64,000 bases of DNA from Achromobacter animicus (GCF_902859585.1 NZ_CADIJM010000008.1:62001-126000), one strand, 5' to 3'. Counted from the first letter of the stretch, positions 43,877 through 53,224 are shown. The notes: generated from the sequence alone by a model not told the origin. Numbers and translations: made by a program.

Positions 43877-43900
43877 ATATGAGATTTAAACTTGTCATAT
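43877..43900. promoter_or_regulatory. LysR-type operator dyad
   Basis: ATATGA (43877-43882) and TCATAT (43895-43900) form an inverted repeat with a 12-bp AT-rich spacer, in an otherwise GC-rich region. It is 10 bp upstream of the LysR start and 107 bp before the chromate transporter gene, a typical place for a regulatory binding site. Confidence 0.5.
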
Positions 43901-44006
43901 ATTAGACATTATTCAAGGCGAAGCGTACGCTGCAAGTTCGTTATCCACCTCTGGCGCGGCCCCCCCGCCAGTTCCCATTGCCGGCCTGGCGCCGGCCACC
44001 AAAAAG

Positions 44007-44582
44007 ATGAACGCAGCACTTCCCATTGACGAGGCCGGCGTACGGCCTCCCCCTACTTGCGGCCAGTTGTTCTACGGATTCCTCGTGCTGGGCCTGACCG
44101 CCTTTGGCGGCGCCTTGCCCCTGGCCCGTCGCATGGTCGTCGAAAAGCACCGCTGGCTGACCGGCGCCGAATTCACCGAACTGCTGGGCCTGTGCCAGTT
44201 CCTGCCGGGCGGCAACATCATCAACCTGTCCGTCGCCCTGGGCATGAAATTCCGCGGTCCGCGCGGCGCCTTCGCCGCGCTGATGGGCCTGATCCTGGCG
44301 CCGTCCATCATCGTGATCATGCTGGGCATGGTCTACGACCGGTTCCAGAACGATCCCGACATCCAGCACCTGTTCGCCGGCCTGGCCGCCGCCGCAGCCG
44401 GGTTGCTGATCTCGATGGCGGTGAAGATCGGCATGCCGGTCATCAAGCGCCGCGACTGGCTGGCGGGCGTGGTCGCCACCGCCTGTTTCATTGCGATTGC
44501 CGTGTTGCGCATTCCGTTGCTGCCCACCATGGCGGTCCTGACGCCGCTCAGCATTCTGATGGTCTGGAGGCAACGTCGATGA
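44007..44582 (+). CDS. chrA: chromate transporter, N-terminal half (short-chain CHR)
   Basis: The 191-residue membrane protein corresponds to one CHR domain, with FLVLGLTAFGGALPLARRMV at the start, then FTELLGLCQFLPGGNIINLSV and about five membrane segments. CHR proteins export chromate or exchange sulfate, and in short-chain systems two separate half-size proteins work together. Its stop overlaps the next gene as ATGA. Confidence 0.9.
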   Translation: MNAALPIDEAGVRPPPTCGQLFYGFLVLGLTAFGGALPLARRMVVEKHRWLTGAEFTELLGLCQFLPGGNIINLSVALGMKFRGPRGAFAALMGLILAPSIIVIMLGMVYDRFQNDPDIQHLFAGLAAAAAGLLISMAVKIGMPVIKRRDWLAGVVATACFIAIAVLRIPLLPTMAVLTPLSILMVWRQRR

Positions 44583-45103
44583 TTCACACACTGATCGCGC
44601 TCGTCCTGATCTTTACCCAGCTGTCCGTGCTGGCCTTCGGCGGCGGCAACACCATCCTGCCCGAGATGCAGCGCCAGGTCGTGGAGGTGCACGGCTGGAT
44701 GACCGCCGCCGACTTTTCCGCGCTCTTCGCGCTGGGCCAGGCCGCGCCGGGGCCCAATCTGATGGTCGTCACGCTGGTCGGCTGGCACGTCGCGGGGTTG
44801 CCGGGCGTGCTTGCCACCACCATCGCCAAATTCGGTCCGTCGTCGATCATCACCGTCATCGCGCTGGGGCTGTGGGAAAAATTCAAGGACCGCCCTTGGC
44901 GCGGGGTCATTCAGGCGGGCATCTTCCCGATGACCGTGGGCCTGGTCGCGGCCAGCGCCTCGCTCATCACCGAGGCGTCTGTCCATACGTGGTTGCTGGG
45001 CGCCATCGCCGCCATCGTGGCGATCCTGGGCAGCGTCACGCGGATTCACCCGCTGTGGCTGCTTTTCGCGGGCGCGCTGGCCGGTTTGCTTGGTATCAGT
45101 TAG
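44579..45103 (+). CDS. chrA: chromate transporter, C-terminal half (short-chain CHR)
   Basis: The 174-residue protein is the second half of the split CHR transporter, with LIFTQLSVLAFGGGNTILPEM and FALGQAAPGPNLMVVTLVGW, the paralogous CHR motifs. ATG 44579 overlaps the first gene by 4 bp and was chosen over the longer shadow frame. The two together rebuild the usual bidomain ChrA of about 365 residues. Confidence 0.9.
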   Translation: MIHTLIALVLIFTQLSVLAFGGGNTILPEMQRQVVEVHGWMTAADFSALFALGQAAPGPNLMVVTLVGWHVAGLPGVLATTIAKFGPSSIITVIALGLWEKFKDRPWRGVIQAGIFPMTVGLVAASASLITEASVHTWLLGAIAAIVAILGSVTRIHPLWLLFAGALAGLLGIS

Positions 45104-45172
45104 CGTAGGGGACTCTTGCGAGCCCAGCGCGCGATACGCGCCACGGGTGCGCACTGCGGACAGGAGCCCGCC

Positions 45173-45946
45173 ATGCAGCCGCTCACAGACGAAAACGCTT
45201 CAGACGAAAACGCTTTAGATGAAAGCGCCCGGGGCCGCAGCACCCGGGATGACCGCGCCGAGCAAGACACGCCCCGCGATGCCGGCGCCGGCGCGGCGTC
45301 GAATGCCGAGCCGCTGCCGTTCTTCGACGCCCATCGCCGGCTGATGCTGTGCGCCGGCCTGCTGCTCGTCGTCGCGGGCGGGCTATACGCCGCCGGCCTG
45401 ACGCCCAGCCTCGCCCTCCTGCTGGGCTTTGACGCCGGCGCGCTGGTCTTCCTGATCCTGACCGTGCGCGTGTTCAGCCGCACCAGCGCCGCTTCCATGC
45501 GCCTGCACGCCCGCCAGCACGATGTGGGCCGTACTGGCGTCCTGTGGAGCAGCGTCGCGCTGTCCTGCATGGTGCTCGTTGCGCTGTGGGTCGAACTGCA
45601 TGCGCAAAGCAGCGTCGGCGCCCTGGTGGACACGCTGGCCGCCGCTGTGACCATCGTGCTGTCGTGGCTTTACATGAACATGATCTTCGCGCTGCACTAT
45701 GCCCACGGGTACTACGGCCATAAGAGCGCCATGCACAAGGGTCTGGACTTTCCGGGCACGGACGACCCCGACTACTGGGACTTCGCGTATTTCTCGCTGG
45801 TGCTGGGCATGACGTTCCAGGTGTCGGACGTGCAGATCGTCAACCGGCGGCTGCGGCGGATGGCGATGACGCATGGCGTCATCGCGTTCTTCTTCAACGT
45901 GTTCATCATCGCGATCAGCGTGAACGTGGCGGCGGGGCGGGCGTAG
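45173..45946 (+). CDS. DUF1345 integral membrane protein
   Basis: The 257-residue protein has a variable, charged N-terminal tail of about 60 residues containing three copies of a DENA-type element (15-bp repeats at 45188-45232), followed by about five membrane segments and the DUF1345 signature [17 protein letters not shown] and [20 protein letters not shown]. The function is unknown. ATG 45173 follows CAGGAGC and fits this N-terminal end. It is 69 bp downstream of the chromate pair. Confidence 0.88.
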   Translation: MQPLTDENASDENALDESARGRSTRDDRAEQDTPRDAGAGAASNAEPLPFFDAHRRLMLCAGLLLVVAGGLYAAGLTPSLALLLGFDAGALVFLILTVRVFSRTSAASMRLHARQHDVGRTGVLWSSVALSCMVLVALWVELHAQSSVGALVDTLAAAVTIVLSWLYMNMIFALHYAHGYYGHKSAMHKGLDFPGTDDPDYWDFAYFSLVLGMTFQVSDVQIVNRRLRRMAMTHGVIAFFFNVFIIAISVNVAAGRA

Positions 45947-45976
45947 GGGAATTCCGGCGGCGCCCCTCGCGCGGCC

Positions 45977-46735
45977 TCAGACCGGGATCGGGTTGTCGAC
46001 CAGGCTTTGATTGAAGGCGTTCACGAACGCATGCTCGTTCGAGCCGGGGTTGTCGCGCAGATCGCGGATGGCGTCGACCAGCACCTCGGGCGCGTCCGTC
46101 GCCAGCTTCTGCATTGTCTCGGCGATGAAAGCATCCAGCGGCATGGCGCGCGGATCGCCGCTTTTCTTGATGAGGTCCGTGTCGACCCATGGCGGCGCGA
46201 TTTCCTGGACCGTCACGTTGGTGTCGCGCAGCATGAACCGCTGCGACAACGCGTACGAATGCAGTGCGGCCTTGGATGCGGAATAGACGGCGTTTGAGGC
46301 GATCGGGACATAGGCAAGCATCGACGTGTTGTGGATGATCGTCGCGCGCGGTTGCGCCTTCAGATGCTGGATGAGGGCGGACGTGAGGCGGATCGGCCCC
46401 AGCAGGTTCGTTTCCAGGATCTGCTGCGACACGGCGTCGTCAATCTGGGACGACGGGTCATCGAACGGCATGATGCCCGCGTTGTTGATCAGCACGTTCA
46501 GCGACGGGTACTTGGCGATCAGGGTCTTGGCGACGCGGTCGATGTCCTGAGCGTCCGAGATGTCGAGCTGGATGCCTTCGATGCCAGGATGCGCCGCGGC
46601 GATCTCGTCCAGCAGCGCCTGCCGGCGGCCGGCGATGATGACCTTGTTGCCCAGGTCGTGGAAAGCGACGGCCAGCGCGCGGCCGATGCCGGAAGTGCCG
46701 CCAGTGATGAAGATGGTGTTTTGGGTCAGTTGCAT
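45977..46735 (-). CDS. SDR-family oxidoreductase (DltE-like)
   Basis: This 252-residue classical SDR has the cofactor motif TGGTSGIG, NNAGIMPF, catalytic Ser in HNTSMLAY and YSASK as the YxxxK motif. The TGGTSGIGRALA start and late PPWVDTDLIKK resemble DltE-type oxidoreductases. It is divergent from a GlxA-type regulator, which is the likely controller. Confidence 0.92.
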   Translation of the reverse strand: MQLTQNTIFITGGTSGIGRALAVAFHDLGNKVIIAGRRQALLDEIAAAHPGIEGIQLDISDAQDIDRVAKTLIAKYPSLNVLINNAGIMPFDDPSSQIDDAVSQQILETNLLGPIRLTSALIQHLKAQPRATIIHNTSMLAYVPIASNAVYSASKAALHSYALSQRFMLRDTNVTVQEIAPPWVDTDLIKKSGDPRAMPLDAFIAETMQKLATDAPEVLVDAIRDLRDNPGSNEHAFVNAFNQSLVDNPIPV

Positions 46736-46803
46736 GTCGGTGCCTCGGTCGGTTGTGAGCGTCTGGGTTCGTTTCAGATCGCGGTGTTGGCACTATGAGG
46801 CAG

Positions 46804-46820
46804 TTTGAGTTTGTCTCAAA
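46804..46820. promoter_or_regulatory. 17-bp dyad in the SDR/GlxA divergent region
   Basis: TTTGAG (46804-46809) and CTCAAA (46815-46820) are perfect arms around TTTGT. The dyad lies 69 bp upstream of the SDR start in the divergent region and is a candidate operator. Confidence 0.45.
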
Positions 46821-46827
46821 TGTCAAT

Positions 46828-46980
46828 AAAGCGTCGTTTTAGGACATGCTGATTTTTTGTGTACTTCCCCGTCCGTCGTGCTGACGGGATAAATGCTGCG
46901 CAAGCAGACCACATCGCGTCCCCCGAGCAATTCATCGGTTGACGAGTACTCGCAGCTCAAATAGCCTTAAAGCGTCATTT
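46828..46980. promoter_or_regulatory. paired AAAGCGTC(G/A)TTT direct repeats
   Basis: AAAGCGTCGTTTT (46828-46840) and TAAAGCGTCATTT (46968-46980) are near-identical direct repeats 140 bp apart, one on the SDR side and the other near the glxA-like start. Direct repeats suit AraC-type regulators. The rest of the 263-bp gap shows no gene. Confidence 0.4.
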
Positions 46981-46998
46981 CCAGACAAAGGTTTAAAC

Positions 46999-47937
46999 AT
47001 GCGCCAGATCGGCCTCATTCTCGAAGAGGGCTTCCAGGTGATGGGCTTGGCTGCGCTGGCGGCATTCGAATTCGCCAACATCGCCCTGGACCGCGACGGC
47101 TACCGCGTCACCATCCTGTCGGAAGGCGGCGGCCTCATCCGGTCCACCATGAACGCCGGCATCGAGACTGTCGCCCTGGGCGTTATGCCCGACACCCTGA
47201 TCGTGGCGGGCGAACTGATGCCAGGGCCGATCTCGCCCGGCCTGGCCCGCTACGTGGCGCGCGCCGCCACCGAAGCGCGCCGTGTCGCGGGCGTCTGCAC
47301 GGGCGCGTTCGTCCTCGCGCAGGCCGGCCTGTTGAACGGCCGCACCGCCACCACCCACTGGGCACATGCGCGCAGCTTGCAGGAACGCTTTCCCGAAGTG
47401 CGCGTCGACCCTGACCGCATCTTCGTGCGCGACGGCAACATCTGGACGTCGGCTGGCATGTCGGCCGCCATTGACCTGGCGCTTGCCTTGATCGAAGACG
47501 ACCACGGTGCGGCGCTGGCCCGCGACGTCGCGCGCCGGCTGGTGGTCTATCACCGGCGGCCGGGCGGCCAGTCGCAGTTCTCTGCCTTGCTCGAACTGGA
47601 ACCGCGCTCCGACCGCGTGCAACGGGCGCTGGTCTATGCCAAGGAGCATCTGCGCAACGCGTTGACAGTGGAGGAACTGGCCGAGGCGGCCAGCTTGTCG
47701 CCACGCCAGTTCAGCCGGGTGTTCCGTGACGAGACCGGGCATTCCCCCGCCAAGGTGGTGGAGCTGCTGCGGCTGGAAGCGGCCCGCGGGATGCTGGAAG
47801 AAGGGCGGCATTCCCTGGATGTCGTGGCGCGCGATACCGGTTTCGCGGACCGCAATCGCATGCGGCGGGCGTTCCTGCGCGCATACGGCCAGCCCCCGAG
47901 CGAGGTGAGGCGCGGGGTGCAACCTGCCAGCGCATGA
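46999..47937 (+). CDS. GlxA-family (DJ-1/PfpI-AraC) transcriptional regulator
   Basis: The 312-residue regulator has an N-terminal DJ-1/PfpI-like domain (IGLILEEGFQVMGLAALAAFE; AGVCTGAFVLAQAGLLNGR with the elbow Cys) and a C-terminal AraC HTH (NALTVEELAEAASLSPRQFSR, with LDVVARDTGFADRNRMRRAF). ATG 46999 begins the recognisable DJ-1 fold. It is divergent from the DltE-like SDR. The ligand is unknown. Confidence 0.92.
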   Translation: MRQIGLILEEGFQVMGLAALAAFEFANIALDRDGYRVTILSEGGGLIRSTMNAGIETVALGVMPDTLIVAGELMPGPISPGLARYVARAATEARRVAGVCTGAFVLAQAGLLNGRTATTHWAHARSLQERFPEVRVDPDRIFVRDGNIWTSAGMSAAIDLALALIEDDHGAALARDVARRLVVYHRRPGGQSQFSALLELEPRSDRVQRALVYAKEHLRNALTVEELAEAASLSPRQFSRVFRDETGHSPAKVVELLRLEAARGMLEEGRHSLDVVARDTGFADRNRMRRAFLRAYGQPPSEVRRGVQPASA

Positions 47938-48150
47938 CGCATCATGCAGACCTGAAACTGACAGGGCGTTGAACGCCGCGCCGCTGTAGCGCATTGTCGC
48001 TGACGCCCGGATCGTTGTGATCTAAGATGCGCCATCCGAACGCTGGCGCATGCCTGGCGCGCGGCTCCGGCATATCCGGCGAACCGAGGCAAAGGCCTCG
48101 CGCCGATTCCAGGCCGACACCGATCGACATCCACGCTTTCCACGTCTGCC

Positions 48151-49389
48151 TTGCACTCTCCATCGCCCGCAACGCGTCCTCTCGATTGGCTGAACTTCTT
48201 CGTGGCCGATGTGCGGGACGGGCTTGGCCCCTATCTCGCCATCTATCTGCTTGCCGTCCATCACTGGCGCCCTGACAGCATCGGGCTCGTCATGACGATA
48301 TCCGGGCTGGCGGCGCTGGCAGCCCAGACGCCGGCCGGCGCGCTGGTGGACCGCGCCTCCAACAAGCGCGCGTTGCTGATTGCCGCCGCCGTGCTCGTGA
48401 CGGTGGCGTGCATGGCGGTCCTGGCCAACCCGAACTTTGTCTGGGTCACGCTGACGCAGGCGGTGGCAGGCGTCGCGTCATCGGTGTTCGCGCCCGCAAT
48501 TGCGGGCATCACCCTGGGACTGACCACCGCGCACGCCTTCACGGAACGCATCGCGCGCAACGAGTCGTTCAACCACGCGGGCAACGGTTTCGCGGCGCTG
48601 CTCGCGGGTGGGCTGGCGTATGTGTGGGGGCCGGTCGCGGTGTTCTACCTGATGGCGGCGATGGCGCTGGCCAGCCTGGCCGCCACGATGCGTCTTCCCG
48701 CGCATATCGATCTGGACAAGGCGCGCGGGTTGGAGCCCGGCCACGATGCCGCCGCGCATGCGCAGCCCGTGCCGCTGCGCCAGTTGCTGTCCAACCGGCC
48801 GCTCGTGCTGCTGGCGCTGAGCTGCGCGCTGTTCCACCTGGCCAACGCGGCCATGCTGCCGCTGGTCGGGCAGAAGCTTGCCCTGGCGAACCCGGCGCTC
48901 GCCACGCCGCTCACGGCGGTCTGCATCGTCGCCGCGCAGTTCGTCATGATTCCCGCCGCCATGGCCGTGGGGCGCTATGCGGACCAGTGGGGGCGCAAAC
49001 CGCTGCTGCTGTTCGGTTTCCTCATCCTGCCGCTGCGCGGCGTGCTCTACACGTTTTCGGATGACACGGCGTGGCTGGTGGGCGTGCAGTTGCTCGACGG
49101 CATCGGCGCGGGCATCTTCGGCGCTGTCCTGCCCCTGATGGTGCTGGACCTGACCCAGGGCAGCGGCCGGTTCAACGCCAGCCTGGGCGCCGTCACCACG
49201 GTGTTCGGTATCGGCGCGGCGCTCAGCAACGGGCTCGCCGGCCTGATCGTGCAGCACGCGGGTTACAGTGCAGCGTTTCTGGCGCTGGCAGGCATTGCCG
49301 GCCTGGCTTGCATGACCTTGCTGGTGTTGCCGGAAACGCGCGTGGCCGCCCCGGCGACCGCCGCATCGGCTTCCAATTCCCTTCCTTGA
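48151..49389 (+). CDS. major facilitator superfamily transporter
   Basis: The 412-residue protein has twelve predicted membrane segments in two halves and an MFS loop motif GALVDRASNKRALL, with the second-half equivalent GRYADQWGRKPLLLFG. No suitable ATG occurs before the first helix (DWLNFFVADVRDGLGPYLAI), so TTG 48151 is taken as start. The substrate is unknown; efflux is likely by general resemblance. It is followed after 15 bp by an ArsB-like permease on the same strand. Confidence 0.85.
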   Translation: MHSPSPATRPLDWLNFFVADVRDGLGPYLAIYLLAVHHWRPDSIGLVMTISGLAALAAQTPAGALVDRASNKRALLIAAAVLVTVACMAVLANPNFVWVTLTQAVAGVASSVFAPAIAGITLGLTTAHAFTERIARNESFNHAGNGFAALLAGGLAYVWGPVAVFYLMAAMALASLAATMRLPAHIDLDKARGLEPGHDAAAHAQPVPLRQLLSNRPLVLLALSCALFHLANAAMLPLVGQKLALANPALATPLTAVCIVAAQFVMIPAAMAVGRYADQWGRKPLLLFGFLILPLRGVLYTFSDDTAWLVGVQLLDGIGAGIFGAVLPLMVLDLTQGSGRFNASLGAVTTVFGIGAALSNGLAGLIVQHAGYSAAFLALAGIAGLACMTLLVLPETRVAAPATAASASNSLP

Positions 49390-49404
49390 TCCTCTTCTGA
49401 AAGC

Positions 49405-50649
49405 ATGTCGCTATCCAACGCCGTGATCTGGTTGATTGCCGCCGCGACCACGATGGCCATTCTTTTTCGTCCGTGGCGGCTCCCCGAGTACGTTTGGGCC
49501 ACCGCCGGCGCGGTCGCGCTGGTGGCGCTGGGCTTGCTGCCGGCCGCCAAGGCGGGCAGCGCCATTCTGGAAGGCACCGACGTCTACCTGTTCCTGATCG
49601 GCATGATGCTGGTGGCAGAAGTCGCCCGGCAGGCAGGCTTGTTCGACTGGGTGGCGGTGGCGGCTGCCGATCACGCGGCCGGGTCCGCCCGGCGGCTCTT
49701 CGATCTGGTGTTTCTGGTGGGCACGGTGGTCACCGTGCTGCTGTCCAACGATGCCACCGCGGTCGTGCTGACGCCCGCGGTCTATGCTGTGGCGCGGGTG
49801 GTCGGCGCGCCGCCGTTGCCGTACCTGTACGTCTGCGCCTTCATCGCCAACGCGGCCAGCTTCGTCCTGCCGATCTCGAATCCGGCCAATCTGGTCGTGT
49901 TCGGCGATCGCATGCCCGCGCTGGGGCCATGGCTGGCGCACTTTGCGCTGCCCTCCGTCTTGGCCATCGGCTCCACGTACGTGACGCTTCGGCTGGTGTT
50001 TCGCGATGATCTGCGGCAGCCGTTGAAAGCTTCGCCGCCGTTGCCGCCCATGACATGGCCGCTGCGCATGGCCGCGCTGGGCGTGGCCCTCACGGCGGGG
50101 ACGCTGCTGATCACGTCGGCGCTCGGCCATCGCCTGGGCTTGCCGACGCTGATTGCCGGCTGCGTGTCGGCGGCGCTGGTGCTGGCGGTAACGCGGTCGG
50201 GGCCGCTGCGGCTCATCAAGGGTGTCGCGTGGGGCGTGCTGCCCCTGGTGGCCGGGCTGTTCGTATTGGTCGAAGGCATGGCCGCCAGCGGCGTGCTGCA
50301 GGATCTGGCGGACCTGATGCGCGGCCTGTCCGCGGACGCCGCGCTTTGGGCTGGCGGCGTGGGCGCCGCGCTGTCGGGCAACGTCATCAACAATCTGCCT
50401 GCGGGGTTGATGGCGGGCACGCTGGCGCGCATGGCCGACCTGTCCAGCACGGCTAATGCCGCGCTGCTGATCGGTATCGACCTGGGCCCCAATCTGTCGG
50501 TCAGCGGCTCGCTCGCCACCTTGCTGTGGCTGCTGGCCGTCCGCCGCGAAGGCATGCACATCAGCGCGCTGAGCTTTCTGCGGCTGGGCGTCTTGGTGAT
50601 GCCGCCTGCGCTGATTCTGGCGTTGGGCGCGCTGCACGTCTTCAGTTGA
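49405..50649 (+). CDS. ArsB/NhaD-superfamily anion permease
   Basis: The 414-residue membrane protein has ten or more helices and ion-transporter superfamily motifs VTVLLSNDATAVVLTPAVYA, SFVLPISNPANLVVFGD and LSGNVINNLPAGLMAGTLA. It resembles arsenite permeases. An arsC-type gene is present elsewhere in the window but not adjacent, so arsenite export is plausible rather than shown. Its 3' end is triplicated as a 20-bp tandem repeat. Confidence 0.87.
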   Translation: MSLSNAVIWLIAAATTMAILFRPWRLPEYVWATAGAVALVALGLLPAAKAGSAILEGTDVYLFLIGMMLVAEVARQAGLFDWVAVAAADHAAGSARRLFDLVFLVGTVVTVLLSNDATAVVLTPAVYAVARVVGAPPLPYLYVCAFIANAASFVLPISNPANLVVFGDRMPALGPWLAHFALPSVLAIGSTYVTLRLVFRDDLRQPLKASPPLPPMTWPLRMAALGVALTAGTLLITSALGHRLGLPTLIAGCVSAALVLAVTRSGPLRLIKGVAWGVLPLVAGLFVLVEGMAASGVLQDLADLMRGLSADAALWAGGVGAALSGNVINNLPAGLMAGTLARMADLSSTANAALLIGIDLGPNLSVSGSLATLLWLLAVRREGMHISALSFLRLGVLVMPPALILALGALHVFS

Positions 50650-50690
50650 CGCAGCACGTCTTGAATTGACGCTGCACTTATTGAATTGAC
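50631..50690. repeat. 20-bp tandem triplication of a gene 3' end including its stop
   Basis: GCTGCACGTCTTCAGTTGAC at 50631-50650 contains the last codons and TGA stop of the permease gene. It is followed directly by two copies at 50651-50670 and 50671-50690 with three and five changes. The period is exactly 20 bp, which does not keep the frame. Confidence 0.85.
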
Positions 50691-50692
50691 GC

Positions 50693-50735
50693 GGCGCGCG
50701 GCGCAGGCCTGGCGATGGCCAGCGCGCCGCGCGCC
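50693..50735. terminator. strong hairpin between convergent genes
   Basis: GGCGCGCGGCGC (50693-50704) pairs perfectly with GCGCCGCGCGCC (50724-50735), with a CTGG/CCAG inner stem and TTT on the plus strand just after. It lies between the convergent permease and TonB receptor genes and fits a shared terminator. Confidence 0.6.
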
Positions 50736-50749
50736 TTTCAGGCCCCGCG

Positions 50750-53224
50750 TCAGAACGTGCCGCGGACCGTCAGCGTCGCGTTGCGCGGATCGCCATAGAA
50801 GCTGCCCCAGCCCGGCGCGCCGATGGTCTGGTAGTAGGTCTTGTCGAAGATGTTGTTCACGTTCAACGCCGCCGACCAGTTCTTGTTGATCTGGTACGCG
50901 ACGCGCGCATTCCACACCGCGTAAGACCCCTGTGAGACCCGCACCGAACGCGTTTCCGTGTAGCTGCCCGTCTGGTAGTTCACGCCGCCGCCCAGCGACC
51001 ATGCCGACAGTTCACCCGGCAGCCGGTAGTCGGACCACAGACGCAGGATGTGCTTGGGCGTGACGGTGCGCGCGAAGTTGGTGTTGGTGACCGAGGTGTC
51101 GTCCAGGAACTTCAGCGTGTTGAACGTGTAGCCCGCAAACAGTTGCCAGCCAGGTGCCACTTCGCCGCTGATCTCGGCGTCCAGGCCCTGGCTACGCACC
51201 TTGCCGCTCGACAGGTAGCAGATGTCGCCCGTCGAGCACACGCTGGTCAGATCCTCCTGCGCACGGTTCTTCTGATCGACGCGGAAGAGCGCGATGGACG
51301 TGTTCAGGCGCCCATCCATCAGTTCGCCCTTCAGGCCGATCTCGTAGTTCTTGCCCACGATGGGGTCCAGCACCTTGCCCGATGCGTCCACCGCATTCTG
51401 CGGTTCGAAGATCTGCGCGTAGCTGACATAACCGGACCACTGTGGATTGAACGCGTAGATCAGGCCGCCATAGGGCGTGACGACGCCGTTGTCCTTGTAG
51501 GGATCGACGTACTGCTCGCCGCTGTCGCGGTAGCGGCTGGTGTTCTCGTACCAGCTCACGCGCGCGCCGGCCACCAGCGTCAGCGGGTCGGCCAGGCTGA
51601 AGCGGCCGACGCCGTACACGCCGGTCTGCTTCATCTTCACGATGGTCGCGGCGCTGCGGTAGGCGTTCTCGCGCATCCAGTCGTCGGTGGGTTCCGGCAC
51701 ATGGTGATCCGGGTTCCACACGTTCACCGCGCGGTTCAGGCGGTTCAGCGCGAAATCGTTCTTGCTGGTCAGTTCGTTGATGCTGGCGCCGAAGGTCACC
51801 GAGTGCTTGCGGCCCAGCGCCTCGAAGGCGCCGTCCACATCCAGGTTCAGCGCCTTGTTGTGCGTGGACATGTCGAACAGGCCTGCGTACAGCATGGGCC
51901 CCAAACCGGTCACGGGATTTACGGCGCCTTCCGTGAACGCGTACTTCGAATCGTTGGATTCCTGGGTGGACGTGCCGGTCAGCTTGAGCGACCAGTCCTT
52001 GTTGAAGCGATGCGCCAGCTCGGCAAAGACGGTGGTCTGCTTGCCGTTCCAGCGGTTCCAGTCCTGGCCCAGCGATGTTGACCGCTTCAAACCGATGTCG
52101 TCGCCGTTGCTGTAGTGCGGCAGGCCGTGGAAGAAGGGCGTGGAGCGGAGTTCCTCGTAGCTGACGCCGCCGGTCAGGGTGGTGTCCGGCGTGAAGTCAT
52201 AGCTCAGCACGCCGTACAGCACGCCGGTGCGGCTTTTCGCGCTGTCGTAGAAGTATTCGCGGTCGTTGTAGCTGGCCACGCCGCGGGCGCGCAGCGTGCC
52301 GGCTTCGTTGAGCGGCGCGCTGGCGTCGATGTCGGCGCGATAGTTGTTCCACGAGCCGCCGCTGGCCAGCATCTGCACCTGGGTTTCGGCCAGCGGGCGC
52401 TTGCGCACCAGGTTGACGGCCGCGCTTGGCGAGCCGGCGCCTTGCAGCAGCCCGGTGGCGCCGCGGATGATCTCCACGCGGTCCAGCGTCACGGTTTCGG
52501 TGGTGAAACTGTCGGCCTGGGGATAGTAGAAGGCGCGGTTCACGCCGTCGAACTGGTAGCTGTCCACGCGAAAGCCGCGCGAATACACGTAGCTGCCGCC
52601 CATCGGGCTCTTGTAGAGCGTCATGCCGGTGCTGTTGGCCAGCACCTCGTCCAGCGTGTTGGCGTTCTGGTCGTCCATGCGCTGGCGGGTCACGACGGTG
52701 ACCGACTGGGGAATCTCCTTCAGCGTCTGGCGGCCCTTGCCGATGGTGACGACGCGGCTGGTGTAGCTGCCGGTGCCTTCGGTGACGGGATCGTTGGTCA
52801 TGCCGGTCACCGTCACCGGCGCCAGCGTGGACACGCCCGGCGTGTCCTGCGGGATGCGCCGCAAGTGGTAACCCTCGCCATTGGCGTTGGCGACCGCCTG
52901 CAGGCCGGTGCCGGCCAGCAATCGGGACAGGCCCTGTTCCGCGGTGTACCGGCCCGACAAGCCTTGCGTCTGCACGCCGCGCGTCAGGGCGGGCGAGGCC
53001 GCCACCGTGACCTTGGCGGCCACGCCGAACTGGCCCAGCGCGACATCCAGCGTGGTGGGCGCGATGGCAAAGGCGACTTCGCCGGACCACGCGGCCTGCG
53101 CCCACGACGCGGCGGGGAGGGCGAATGTGGCGGCCGCCGTCAGGGCAAGGTGGACGGCAAGGCGCAAGCGCATGCGCGGAGACGATGACAAGGCGAGGGG
53201 AGAAGGGGAATGGCGTCGTGCCAT
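50750..53224 (-). CDS. TonB-dependent siderophore receptor with signalling domain
   Basis: The 824-residue receptor has a signal peptide ending ASWAQA, a secretin/TonB N-terminal signalling domain (about residues 50-125, IAPTTLDVALGQFGVAAKV), a TonB-box region (TLAPVTVTG), a plug domain (LKEIPQSVTVVTRQRMDD with EIIRGATGLLQGAGSPSAAVN) and a barrel ending in VRGTF. It resembles the FpvA/FhuE ferric-siderophore group; the siderophore is unknown. It follows fecI and fecR on the same strand, so it should signal through them. Confidence 0.93.
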   Translation of the reverse strand: MARRHSPSPLALSSSPRMRLRLAVHLALTAAATFALPAASWAQAAWSGEVAFAIAPTTLDVALGQFGVAAKVTVAASPALTRGVQTQGLSGRYTAEQGLSRLLAGTGLQAVANANGEGYHLRRIPQDTPGVSTLAPVTVTGMTNDPVTEGTGSYTSRVVTIGKGRQTLKEIPQSVTVVTRQRMDDQNANTLDEVLANSTGMTLYKSPMGGSYVYSRGFRVDSYQFDGVNRAFYYPQADSFTTETVTLDRVEIIRGATGLLQGAGSPSAAVNLVRKRPLAETQVQMLASGGSWNNYRADIDASAPLNEAGTLRARGVASYNDREYFYDSAKSRTGVLYGVLSYDFTPDTTLTGGVSYEELRSTPFFHGLPHYSNGDDIGLKRSTSLGQDWNRWNGKQTTVFAELAHRFNKDWSLKLTGTSTQESNDSKYAFTEGAVNPVTGLGPMLYAGLFDMSTHNKALNLDVDGAFEALGRKHSVTFGASINELTSKNDFALNRLNRAVNVWNPDHHVPEPTDDWMRENAYRSAATIVKMKQTGVYGVGRFSLADPLTLVAGARVSWYENTSRYRDSGEQYVDPYKDNGVVTPYGGLIYAFNPQWSGYVSYAQIFEPQNAVDASGKVLDPIVGKNYEIGLKGELMDGRLNTSIALFRVDQKNRAQEDLTSVCSTGDICYLSSGKVRSQGLDAEISGEVAPGWQLFAGYTFNTLKFLDDTSVTNTNFARTVTPKHILRLWSDYRLPGELSAWSLGGGVNYQTGSYTETRSVRVSQGSYAVWNARVAYQINKNWSAALNVNNIFDKTYYQTIGAPGWGSFYGDPRNATLTVRGTF

